Shown here piece after piece: positions 1-6,029 of a DNA stretch of 7,283 nt. A program made the position numbers and the translations under genes. Source of the DNA: Collinsella sp. (GTDB taxonomy: Bacteria; Actinomycetota; Coriobacteriia; Coriobacteriales; Coriobacteriaceae). How positions within the stretch are numbered: the first letter of the stretch is position 1; each line of letters starts with the position of its first letter. The notes under the pieces are model-generated. The model saw only the letters and a program-made list of their open reading frames with translations. It was not told the DNA's origin and ran no database searches. The stretch lies in contig DXLV01000060.1 of the NCBI GenBank assembly GCA_019414545.1, positions 1 to 7,283 on the forward strand, read 5' to 3'.

Positions 1-753
1 GATTCCGCGACCGTCCAGGCGGCCGTCGTCAAGGACGCGAAGGACTGGACGCTCGAGGAGCAGAAAGCGGTTGCCGAGGACATCGCCGCCAAGGGCGAGG
101 CATCGCCGGCGTACGCCAAGGCAAAGGCCGCGATGGATGCGGGAACGAAGTTCTCGATGAAGCTGACGGACGGACAGACGCTCGAGTACCGTATCATCGG
201 CATCAACCACGACGACTTGGCCGACGGCACCGGCAAGGCGGGACTGACGTTCCTCACCACCTCGACGGATATTTCGTCCCGCATGAACGCCATGAAAACC
301 AGCGATGGCGGATGGGAGGCATCCGAACTCCGTGCGAAGATGAATTCGGGCGAGATCTGGAACCTGATGCCCGCCGATTTCCAATCCAAGGTTAAATCGG
401 TTAGGAAGCTCACGAACAACGTCGGCGGCGGCAACGCGAACAAGAATGCCGCCGTGACGGCTACCTCCGACAAGCTGTTTCTGCTCAGCTACTCCGAGAT
501 CGTCCCTACCTCCCACTGGGCATCCGGCTATCCCTGGACCTCCTCCGAGGGCACCCAGTACGAGGCCTTCAAGGGCAAGGTGATGAATAGCTATTCGGAC
601 AACCCTGCCATTGCCAGTGGCAGCTATTGGTGGGAACGTTCGGTGCGTCCGGACCACTCTACGTTCTTCCTCCGTGTCCACGCCGGCGGCGATCCGGCGA
701 TCAGCGACAATGCGACGGTCTCGAATTGCGTCCGCCCCGCCTGGTGCTTCTAG
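1..753 (+). CDS. DUF6273-domain protein, 3' part (5' end outside window)
   Basis: The reading frame is open from the first base to the TAG at 751-753, giving 250 visible residues, so the N-terminus lies outside the window. An internal ATG at 133 is not a credible start because coding sequence continues upstream of it. Visible residues 11-48 are charged and probably helical. Residues 52-250 look like a DUF6273 domain: a beta-rich start, a GGWE-SELR segment (103-111), LFLLSYSEI (159-167), an EGTQYEAF segment (183-190), YWWERS (209-214) and the terminal CVRPAW (243-248), which matches the usual family ending GVRPA. The function of this family is unknown. The C-terminal layout resembles C-type-lectin/formylglycine-enzyme-like folds, so ligand binding at a surface is plausible but inferred. 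No LPXTG motif or membrane anchor is present at the C-terminus, and any signal peptide would be out of view. Family assignment is fairly sure; role is not known. Confidence 0.8.
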   Translation, partial: DSATVQAAVVKDAKDWTLEEQKAVAEDIAAKGEASPAYAKAKAAMDAGTKFSMKLTDGQTLEYRIIGINHDDLADGTGKAGLTFLTTSTDISSRMNAMKTSDGGWEASELRAKMNSGEIWNLMPADFQSKVKSVRKLTNNVGGGNANKNAAVTATSDKLFLLSYSEIVPTSHWASGYPWTSSEGTQYEAFKGKVMNSYSDNPAIASGSYWWERSVRPDHSTFFLRVHAGGDPAISDNATVSNCVRPAWCF

Positions 754-764
754 CCTCAGCTGTT

Positions 765-796
765 AAGCCCGCACAGGCTGTGCGGGCTTTTCTTTT
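765..796 (+). terminator. Intrinsic terminator of the DUF6273 gene
   Basis: A perfect 11-bp GC-rich stem (765-775 with 779-789) closes a 3-base loop and is followed by a T-rich tract (788-796, interrupted once by C). It begins 11 bases after the TAG stop at 751-753, the expected position for a Rho-independent terminator of the plus-strand gene. Confidence 0.9.
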
Positions 797-1186
797 GGCA
801 ACCAAACGAACGATTCTCGTCTTGAAGCATAGTTGTCGGGTTGAGGTGAAATGGGGTCATACAGCGGCTCTCAGAGCGCCCGCCGCACTCCCCCGCCATT
901 ACCCCTGCGGCGTCCTCGTATAGAGCCCATCCCGCTTGGCGTTTCGTTGCAGCAGCCCACTTGTCCACCGATCAAGTGAACTACTGGAATAAATACAGCG
1001 ACACGCTTGTCCGTTACAGTCGCTATATCTGTGTTAATCGCCGCGATAAATACAGCCTGTACTCGGCTGCATACCAGCTACGCGTATGTAGATTCATATC
1101 GCGTTAATAAATCGGCTCAAGCGTGTGCAAAACGCGCAAGTAGCCGCAAAAGTCGATTATCTTGCAGGTAGATTTTTAGCACCCTG
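797..1186. other. Intergenic stretch with no convincing gene
   Basis: This stretch lies between two converging terminators. Short frames exist here, but none has a Shine-Dalgarno sequence, a recognisable product or coding-like composition. The part from about 985 onward is visibly richer in A and T than the flanking genes. It contains an 11-base direct repeat (989-999 and 1046-1056), a 9-base inverted repeat (1001-1009 and 1118-1126), a 7-base inverted repeat (1042-1048 and 1097-1103), a 5-bp hairpin (1053-1057/1065-1069) and an 8-base palindrome (1079-1086). I found no clear promoter on either strand. It could be a decayed gene, an unrecognised small RNA or a regulatory or attachment region; nothing seen decides between these. 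Confidence 0.5.
989..1056. repeat. 11-base direct repeat pair (ATAAATACAGC)
   Basis: ATAAATACAGC occurs exactly at 989-999 and again at 1046-1056, 57 bases apart start to start. Between the copies, TACAGCGAC (994-1002) and GTCGCTATA (1019-1027) form an imperfect inverted repeat with one mismatch. Two copies of an 11-mer this close together are suggestive of a binding site or a duplication remnant. The function is unknown. Confidence 0.5.
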
Positions 1187-1216
1187 TTGCTTAATCAAAA
1201 TTAAGCAATTGCTTAA
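1187..1216. repeat. Overlapping palindromes with three TTGCTTAA units
   Basis: TTGCTTAA occurs in direct orientation at 1187-1194 and 1209-1216 and inverted (TTAAGCAA) at 1201-1208. The first and inverted units form a 9-bp stem (1187-1195/1200-1208) with a 4-base loop. The inverted and last units form a perfect 16-base palindrome (1201-1216). The same inverted unit can therefore pair with either neighbour. The cluster lies directly beyond the T-tract of the tRNA terminator. It could be an operator-like protein site, a secondary hairpin or part of an extended termination region. Confidence 0.6.
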
Positions 1217-1249
1217 AACAAAAAAGGTCAGGCACTAGGTGCCTGACCT
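1217..1249 (-). terminator. Intrinsic terminator after tRNA-Pro (and probably the operon)
   Basis: On the minus strand a perfect 11-bp stem (1249-1239 with 1235-1225) encloses a 3-base loop and runs into a run of six T followed by G and four more T (1217-1226). It starts 9 bases after the CCA end of the tRNA. No other terminator is visible between it and coaBC, so it probably ends operon transcripts that read through the tRNA as well. Confidence 0.92.
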
Positions 1250-1258
1250 GCAAACTTC

Positions 1259-1335
<77 letters not shown>

Positions 1336-1377
1336 AAGCTTTTGTTTGTTGCTCTGCTCTCGCTCGCAACAGGAAGT

Positions 1378-1407
1378 ATATTAACCCGAAACTTTAGACT
1401 TGTGCAA
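1378..1407 (-). promoter_or_regulatory. Candidate promoter for tRNA-Pro
   Basis: On the minus strand TTGCAC (1407-1402) and TAATAT (1383-1378) are separated by 18 bases, in the right place and orientation for a sigma-70-type promoter. Transcription would start near 1371, giving a 5' leader of about 35 bases before the tRNA. The -10 element is good, but the -35 matches consensus only in its first three bases. It begins 9 bases after the coaBC stop. Confidence 0.45.
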
Positions 1408-1415
1408 GAACTTTT

Positions 1416-2630
1416 TTACAAATTTTGAAGCAAGTCCAAAATTGTATCTGCGAGCTGGGGTTTTGTTAGAACGGGAAGTTCTTGCGTACCCGTTGTGCTC
1501 ACAATCCAGGCCTTGTTGGTATCGGTTCCAAAGCCCGAATCGGCGCGTGAGACATCGTTGGCGATAATGGCATCGCAACCCTTGCGGTCGAGCTTTCGCT
1601 GTGCGTACTCCAGGACGTTATCGGTCTCGGCCGCAAAGCCGATCACGCACCGCTCCCCCTTCTGGCGCGAAAGCTCAGCCAAAATATCGACCGTCTCGAC
1701 CAGTTTGATGCGATCCAAGCGCTCGTTGGCCTTTTTGAGCTTATGGTCCGCAGGGGATACGGGGGTGTAGTCGGCGACAGCGGCCGCACAAATGGCCACA
1801 TCGGCCGTCTGAAAGGCGCTGAGCGCTGCCTTCAGCATTTCAGCGGCGGTCTGTACGCGCACGCACTCCACACCGCGGGGAACGTCGAGCGATGTCGGGC
1901 CCAGCACGAGCGTGACCGCAGCACCGCGGCGAGCAGCCTCCCCCGCCAGGGCGATGCCCATCTTGCCCGACGACCGGTTACCGATGAATCGCACCGGGTC
2001 GATCGGCTCGTGCGTGGGGCCGGCGGTGATGACGATGCGCTTGCCCGTCAGGTCTTGCGGCACGGGGTTGAGCACCTCACAGACAGCCTCGACGATGTCC
2101 TCGGGCTCGCTCATTCGCCCCGTGTCTACGTCGCCGCAGGCAAGGTAGCCGCTGCCGGGTCCCACAACATGGCCACCGTGCTCGCGCAGCGTGGCCATGT
2201 TGGCCTGCGTCGCCGGCGCCTTCCACATGCCGTTGTTCATGGCCGGCGCGATCACGACGGGCCGCGGTGTCGCAAGCAGCGTTGTGGAGATGAGGTCATC
2301 GGCGATGCCGTTGGCCATCTTGGCGATGATATTGGCCGTCGCGGGCGCCACGACCACCAAGTCGGGCTCCTGCGCCAGCGAGATATGGTGGATGGGGTCA
2401 GACGGGTCGTCGAATAGCCCAACCGCGACCGGCTCATTGGTGAGCGCGCGGAAGGTAAGCGGCCCCACGAACTCGGTGGCATGCTCGCTCATGACGACCT
2501 TGACGTGCGCGCCGCGCTTTTGGAGCAGGCGCACGATATTGCACGACTTATAGGCGGCGATCCCGCCGGTAATGCCCAGCAGGATCGTTTTTCCCTCAAG
2601 TTGCATTGAATTGTTGGGTGCCGCCGTCAT
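1416..2630 (-). CDS. coaBC: Bifunctional CoaBC: phosphopantothenate-cysteine ligase / phosphopantothenoylcysteine decarboxylase
   Basis: This cytosolic enzyme makes 4'-phosphopantetheine for coenzyme A. The CoaB half joins 4'-phosphopantothenate to cysteine using CTP, and the flavin-dependent CoaC half decarboxylates the product. With the ATG at 2628-2630 the protein has 404 residues, normal for the family. The CoaC half (about 13-190) shows GITGGIAAYK (19-28), the catalytic His region IHHISLA (80-86), APATAN (95-100), the PAMN motif with Asn132, and the flap Cys165 in YLACGD. The CoaB half (about 195-404) shows ITAGPTHEPIDPVRFIGNRSSG (from 201), AAAVADYTP (282-290), the KLKK motif (297-300) and GFAAETD (331-337). 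An ATG at 2672 would overlap the upstream gene by 40 bases; the chosen start lies 2 bases after that gene's stop and has a good ribosome-binding site. One oddity is that flap position 169 is Asp where Gly is usual. It is the last protein gene of the operon. Confidence 0.97.
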   Translation of the reverse strand: MTAAPNNSMQLEGKTILLGITGGIAAYKSCNIVRLLQKRGAHVKVVMSEHATEFVGPLTFRALTNEPVAVGLFDDPSDPIHHISLAQEPDLVVVAPATANIIAKMANGIADDLISTTLLATPRPVVIAPAMNNGMWKAPATQANMATLREHGGHVVGPGSGYLACGDVDTGRMSEPEDIVEAVCEVLNPVPQDLTGKRIVITAGPTHEPIDPVRFIGNRSSGKMGIALAGEAARRGAAVTLVLGPTSLDVPRGVECVRVQTAAEMLKAALSAFQTADVAICAAAVADYTPVSPADHKLKKANERLDRIKLVETVDILAELSRQKGERCVIGFAAETDNVLEYAQRKLDRKGCDAIIANDVSRADSGFGTDTNKAWIVSTTGTQELPVLTKPQLADTILDLLQNL

Positions 2631-2632
2631 CG

Positions 2633-3352
2633 TTAGGCTTCCTTGCTGGGGAGCACGAGCAGGCGGTGGCAATACGGGCAGTGCGTAATCTCACTGCCGT
2701 CATGGTTGAGGTCGCTCATGGACGACGCCTGCAGCGCGGTGTGGCAGACCGTGGGGATATTGCCCTTGATGGTCTCGACGGCCAAGCCGCGGAACTGCTT
2801 GAGCAGACGCTCGTAATCGGTGAGCACGTCGGTCGGCAGCGTGGCGGCAAGCGCGATGCGCTCCTTGGTGGCGGCATCGATCTGAGCCTGCAGATCGGCA
2901 GCCTTGGCGCGGGCAGCCTTGGTATCGGCCTTCACGCCCTCCTCGAACTTGGCGATGATGGCCTGCGCGCGAGCCTCTCGGTCAAGCGCTTCCTTATGGG
3001 CGACGACGACGTCCTTGCGGGTGTGCTCGATCTTGTCCAAGCGCTTGGCCAGGGTGGCGAGCTCGTTCTCCAGGTCCTGAACCTCGCGGTAGTCGGAGCC
3101 GTCCACGTGGCGCTTCTTGGCGGCCTCGATGGCGTTGTTGGTCTGAATCTCGGTGGTGTTGAGATCGTCGAGCTCAATGTCCAGATCCTTGCGCTGGGCG
3201 TAGAGCTTGGTCATCTCGGACTTGAGCTTCACATAGGTCTTGCGCTTGGAAGCGAGCTCCTTGAGCTCCGGCATATTGGCAAGTTCGCTCTTGTTGCGGG
3301 CGAGCTCCAAATCGATCTGTTGCAGCTTGAGTAGCGTAGCGCCGGCGCTCAT
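2633..3352 (-). CDS. Coiled-coil protein with C-terminal C4-type zinc ribbon (zf-RING_7 family), degenerate first knuckle
   Basis: With the start at 3352 the protein has 239 residues, typical of the bacterial coiled-coil/zinc-ribbon family (PF02591, CT398-like). Residues about 5-170 are charged, heptad-like and helical, with a likely hairpin turn. They include the family segment DGSDYREVQDLENEL (84-98), where other members have a similar Tyr-centred motif. A C-terminal module follows from about 195. Family members carry two CxxC knuckles. Here the second is intact (CPYC, Cys225 and Cys228) but the first has only Cys203, followed by His204, with Pro200 where the other cysteine is expected. Molecular function is unknown; a nucleic-acid or protein-complex scaffold role has been suggested for the family. 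The ATG overlaps the stop of the Nif3 gene in a 4-base ATGA and has a strong ribosome-binding site, so an in-frame ATG at 3388 is unlikely. Translation is probably coupled to the upstream gene. Confidence 0.9.
   Translation of the reverse strand: MSAGATLLKLQQIDLELARNKSELANMPELKELASKRKTYVKLKSEMTKLYAQRKDLDIELDDLNTTEIQTNNAIEAAKKRHVDGSDYREVQDLENELATLAKRLDKIEHTRKDVVVAHKEALDREARAQAIIAKFEEGVKADTKAARAKAADLQAQIDAATKERIALAATLPTDVLTDYERLLKQFRGLAVETIKGNIPTVCHTALQASSMSDLNHDGSEITHCPYCHRLLVLPSKEA
2638..2644 (-). promoter_or_regulatory. Ribosome-binding site fixing the coaBC start
   Basis: AAGGAAG on the minus strand lies 7 bases upstream of the ATG at 2628-2630, within the last codons of the zinc-ribbon gene. 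Neither the upstream ATG (2672) nor the downstream one (2606) is the better choice: 2606 lacks a comparable Shine-Dalgarno sequence and 2672 creates a long overlap. Confidence 0.75.
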
Positions 3353-4158
3353 AAGTTCTCTCCTTTTGTCACAGTCCACCATTGGCAAGGGTTCAGTATT
3401 TTAATCGCATGACGGGGGTCGACCCCGGCGTCAACCGCAGAGTTCATCAAGATATCCACGAACGGCTCCTCGGAGCGATCGTGGCCGAGCAGGATCACCG
3501 GCAGCCCGCGTAAAGCAAGGTCTTGCGCCACGTGATAGCCCGCCTCTCCGGTCACGATGACATCCGCAGCGGCGGCGATGGCAAGCTCGCCAAAGTCGCC
3601 GAGGGAACCGCCCAGAATGGCGACGGTGCGGCACGGGCGCTTGGCATCGCCCCATACGCGTGGGTCGCTTCCGAAGGCCATGGCGGCACGGGTGGCAAGA
3701 TCGCGCAGTGTGCACGGGTCGTTGAGTGTTGCAAGCGCGCCCAGACCGGTCGCCTCGGGGTCGTCCTTGCGCTCCAGCGAGCTCACGGGCGCGGCGCCCA
3801 GCAGCTCACTTAGGCAGGCGCGCGCCTCGTGCGAGCGGTCCAGATTGGTATGGAGTGAAATAATGCTCACGCCGCAGCGGGCGGCCTCAAACAGTGCTGC
3901 GCTGCACTGGGGACGCGACGCATCCGCCGGGCAAAACGCCTCGGGTGCCTTGATGTAGATAGGATGATGCGTCAACAACACGTTGGCACCGGCCTCCTGG
4001 GCGCGGTGCACGTTGGCTTCGGTCGCGTCGAGTGCGCAGGCCACGCCGGTAATCTCGGCGGCAGGGTCACCTACGGAAAGTCCTACGTGATCCCAGCTCT
4101 CGGCATTTGCTTTGGGATAGCGTGCCAGCAAGGCACGCGCGAGATCGGCAACAATCAT
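3349..4158 (-). CDS. Nif3-like dinuclear metal centre protein (YbgI/YqfO family)
   Basis: The 269-residue length matches the short form of the family, without the extra PII-like middle domain of longer members. Family landmarks are present: ESWDHVGL (20-27), LLTHHPIY (61-68) with His64 and His65, HTNLD (103-107) with Asp107, TGEAGYH (203-209), and GHDRSEE (225-231) with His226 and Glu230. The two His-His residues, Asp107, His226 and Glu230 correspond to the five ligands of the two-metal site in E. coli YbgI. Some members are labelled GTP cyclohydrolase I type 2, but that activity is not well supported for the family, so no reaction is assigned. The ATG overlaps the stop of the cysteine desulfurase gene in a 4-base ATGA. 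Its Shine-Dalgarno match is weak (TAGGTG, 5 bases away), which fits translational coupling. The zinc-ribbon gene follows directly; to my knowledge Nif3 and zinc-ribbon genes are also neighbours in other Actinomycetota. Confidence 0.95.
   Translation of the reverse strand: MIVADLARALLARYPKANAESWDHVGLSVGDPAAEITGVACALDATEANVHRAQEAGANVLLTHHPIYIKAPEAFCPADASRPQCSAALFEAARCGVSIISLHTNLDRSHEARACLSELLGAAPVSSLERKDDPEATGLGALATLNDPCTLRDLATRAAMAFGSDPRVWGDAKRPCRTVAILGGSLGDFGELAIAAAADVIVTGEAGYHVAQDLALRGLPVILLGHDRSEEPFVDILMNSAVDAGVDPRHAIKILNPCQWWTVTKGENL
3360..3366 (-). promoter_or_regulatory. Ribosome-binding site fixing the zinc-ribbon protein start
   Basis: AAAGGAG on the minus strand lies 7 bases before the ATG at 3350-3352, inside the last codons of the Nif3 gene. 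It supports the start in the ATGA overlap over the in-frame ATG at 3388. Confidence 0.85.
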
Positions 4159-5333
4159 GCGGCACCTACGATCGAGAGCAGCGTCTGGGCAAAGTCGTCC
4201 AGATCGCCTGGATTCACGCGATCATCGAAGGAGATGCGCAAGGCACCCAGCGCCTGTTCGCGGCCGATGCCCATCGCGCTGAGCACGTGGCTCGGGTCCA
4301 TGCTGCCACTCGAGCATGCCGAGCCTGCCGACACCTCAAAGCCGGCGGCGTCGAGCTTGATGATGAGTTCCTCGGAGTCCATGCCGTCAATGTAGATCGA
4401 AACCATACCCGGCAGACGGTCGGCTTGCGCGTAGTCACCCATGGTGGCGTGAATGCGCTGGTGGGCCGTAAGCGTGGCGTAGAGCTTGTCGGAAAGGGCT
4501 TGCAGCTTCGCGCGCTCCTGAGCCACATGGGGCGTCAGAGACGAGGCGGCAGCGGCAAAGGCGAGCTGCGTGCGCAGGTCTTGCGTGCCGGCACGACGTC
4601 CGGCTTCCTGTCCGCCGCCAAAGATGCGCGGGCGCAGCGGCGTGCGGTTCTTAAGGTAGAGCGCGCCGGATGCCACGGGGCCACCGATCTTGTGCGCGGC
4701 AACGGTCATGGCGTCAACTCCCAGCTCGGTGACATCGAGCGGAATATGCAGATACCCCTGGATGGCATCGGTGTGGAACAGGGCGCCAACGGTATGCGTG
4801 GCCGCGGCAAGCTCGCGGATGGGCTGCACCACGCCGGTCTCGTTGTTGGCAACCATGATGCTCACGAGCGCCACGTCGTCGCCTAGCAGCTCGACAAGCG
4901 TGGCAGGCTCAATGTAGCCCATGCGGCAGGGCTGCACCAGGTCGACGGTAAAGCCGGCGGCACGCAGCAACGGCAGGTTGTCCAGAATCGAATCGTGCTC
5001 GATGGCCGAAACGATTACACGATCGCGCTTGCGATCGCGCTGACGAGCGCCCTCGGCAAGACCGAGCAGCGCCAGCTGGTTGGCTTCGGTGCCGCCGTTG
5101 GTCAGTACAATCTCGGACGGGCGGACGCGCGCGCCAAAGCTGCGGGCGATCTCGCGACGTGCAACCTCCAGACGCGCGGCAGCCTTGCGGCCGAGCGAAT
5201 GCAGCGAGTTGGGGTTGACGCCGGCAAGCTCGCTGTCGTCGTACTCGCGCTGCGCAAGGAGCGCCTCGGCGCGCATGGGCGTCGAGGCGGCATAGTCAAG
5301 ATTCACGGGTATGCGGTTTTGACCTGCGGTCAT
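4155..5333 (-). CDS. Cysteine desulfurase (IscS/NifS-like, class V aminotransferase fold)
   Basis: This PLP enzyme takes sulfur from L-cysteine, giving alanine and an enzyme persulfide that feeds Fe-S cluster or tRNA-thiolation pathways. The length of 392 residues is normal. Motifs in order are LDYAASTP (12-19), NGGTEAN (79-85, phosphate binding), the His113 region SAIEHDSI (109-116), ANNETG (162-167), FHTDAIQ (186-192) with Asp189, AAHKIGGP (212-219) with Schiff-base Lys215, GGGQEAGRRAGT (239-250), and the long group-I active loop GSACSSGS (337-344) with catalytic Cys340. No IscU, SufU or MnmA partner is visible here, so the sulfur acceptor cannot be named; hence no gene symbol. The ATG lies 6 bases after the rpe stop, with AGGAGG 11 bases upstream. 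The 3' end overlaps the Nif3 gene by 4 bases. Confidence 0.95.
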   Translation of the reverse strand: MTAGQNRIPVNLDYAASTPMRAEALLAQREYDDSELAGVNPNSLHSLGRKAAARLEVARREIARSFGARVRPSEIVLTNGGTEANQLALLGLAEGARQRDRKRDRVIVSAIEHDSILDNLPLLRAAGFTVDLVQPCRMGYIEPATLVELLGDDVALVSIMVANNETGVVQPIRELAAATHTVGALFHTDAIQGYLHIPLDVTELGVDAMTVAAHKIGGPVASGALYLKNRTPLRPRIFGGGQEAGRRAGTQDLRTQLAFAAAASSLTPHVAQERAKLQALSDKLYATLTAHQRIHATMGDYAQADRLPGMVSIYIDGMDSEELIIKLDAAGFEVSAGSACSSGSMDPSHVLSAMGIGREQALGALRISFDDRVNPGDLDDFAQTLLSIVGAA

Positions 5334-5339
5334 AAGGGT

Positions 5340-6011
5340 TTATGCCTCCTGTGCGGCCTCGTTGCCCAGCTTCTGCAGCAGCGCAACCTCGGCAGCGGGA
5401 TCTTCGGACTTAAATACGGCAGAACCGGCCACGAGCACGTTGGCGCCGGCCTTGACGACCTCGACAATGTTCTTGGAAGAAATGCCACCGTCGACCTCGA
5501 TGAGGGGCGAAACGCCGTGACGCTCGCACATGGCCCTGAGCTCGTGGAGCTTAGCGATGGTGCCCGGGATAAAGCTCTGACCGCCAAAGCCCGGGTTCAC
5601 GCTCATGAGCAGCACCATATCGACGACGTCGATGATGCTCTCGAGCATGCACACGGGGGTGGCGGGATTGAGCACCACGCCGGCCTTAACGCCGCGCTGC
5701 TGCAGATGGGTGAGCGTGCGGTGCAGGTGCGTGGAGGCCTCGTAGTGTACGGTGATCATATCGGCGCCGGCGTCTGCGTACCAATCGACCGTCTCGTCGG
5801 GGTTCGACACCATGAGGTGCGCGTCGACCGGTACATCGGTGGAGCGCTTGACGGCCTTGAGGATGTCAACGCCAAAGGTGAGGTTGCCGGTAAAGTGGCC
5901 GTCCATGACGTCGAAGTGCACGTAGTCGGCGCCGGCGATCTTGTCGAGTTCGCCCTTGAGGTTGGCCATGTCGGCCGAGAGGACGGACGGAGCGATTTTA
6001 ATGGAACCCAT
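5340..6011 (-). CDS. rpe: Ribulose-phosphate 3-epimerase
   Basis: The enzyme interconverts D-ribulose 5-phosphate and D-xylulose 5-phosphate in the pentose-phosphate pathway, in the cytosol. The protein is a 223-residue single TIM barrel, the usual length. Family motifs are IAPSVLSAD (6-14), VHFDVMDGHFTGN (31-43), DAHLMV (63-68), SVNPGFGGQSF (137-147, phosphate-binding loop) and IEVDGG (171-176). Metal-binding His32, Asp34, His65 and Asp174 are all present, and Asp34 and Asp174 are the expected acid/base pair. The ATG at 6009-6011 follows the gpsA stop by 18 bases, the widest gap in this operon. AAAGG (6020-6024) sits 8 bases upstream. No sign of truncation is seen. Confidence 0.97.
   Translation of the reverse strand: MGSIKIAPSVLSADMANLKGELDKIAGADYVHFDVMDGHFTGNLTFGVDILKAVKRSTDVPVDAHLMVSNPDETVDWYADAGADMITVHYEASTHLHRTLTHLQQRGVKAGVVLNPATPVCMLESIIDVVDMVLLMSVNPGFGGQSFIPGTIAKLHELRAMCERHGVSPLIEVDGGISSKNIVEVVKAGANVLVAGSAVFKSEDPAAEVALLQKLGNEAAQEA
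5345..5350 (-). promoter_or_regulatory. Ribosome-binding site of the cysteine desulfurase gene
   Basis: A perfect AGGAGG on the minus strand lies within the final codons of rpe, 11 bases before the ATG at 5331-5333. The spacing is slightly long, but there is no competing in-frame start nearby. Confidence 0.7.
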
Positions 6012-6029
6012 GGTAGTAGCCTTTCTGCG

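Noticed and set aside
627..923. Plus-strand frame of 98 codons overlapping the DUF6273 gene end
   Set aside because: It overlaps the real gene in another frame, reads through its terminator, and has the Arg/Pro-rich composition of a shadow frame.
756..968. Minus-strand frame of 70 codons in the intergenic region
   Set aside because: No Shine-Dalgarno sequence precedes the ATG, the 3' end runs through the plus-strand terminator hairpin, and the product resembles no known family.
1348..1370. GTTGC/GCAAC inverted repeat between coaBC and the tRNA as a terminator
   Set aside because: The stem is only 5 bp with a 13-base loop, and no T-tract follows on the minus strand.
2631..2672. Upstream start for coaBC at 2672
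   Set aside because: It would overlap the zinc-ribbon gene by 40 bases and add a Pro-rich leader absent from the family. The start at 2630 has a proper ribosome-binding site.
1743..3334. Plus-strand frames at 1743-2417 and 2606-3334
   Set aside because: They lie opposite coaBC and the zinc-ribbon gene, with no ribosome-binding site or family resemblance.
3353..3388. Upstream start for the zinc-ribbon protein at 3388
   Set aside because: The ATGA overlap start at 3352 has a strong AAAGGAG at ideal spacing, and the added residues do not match the family N-terminus.
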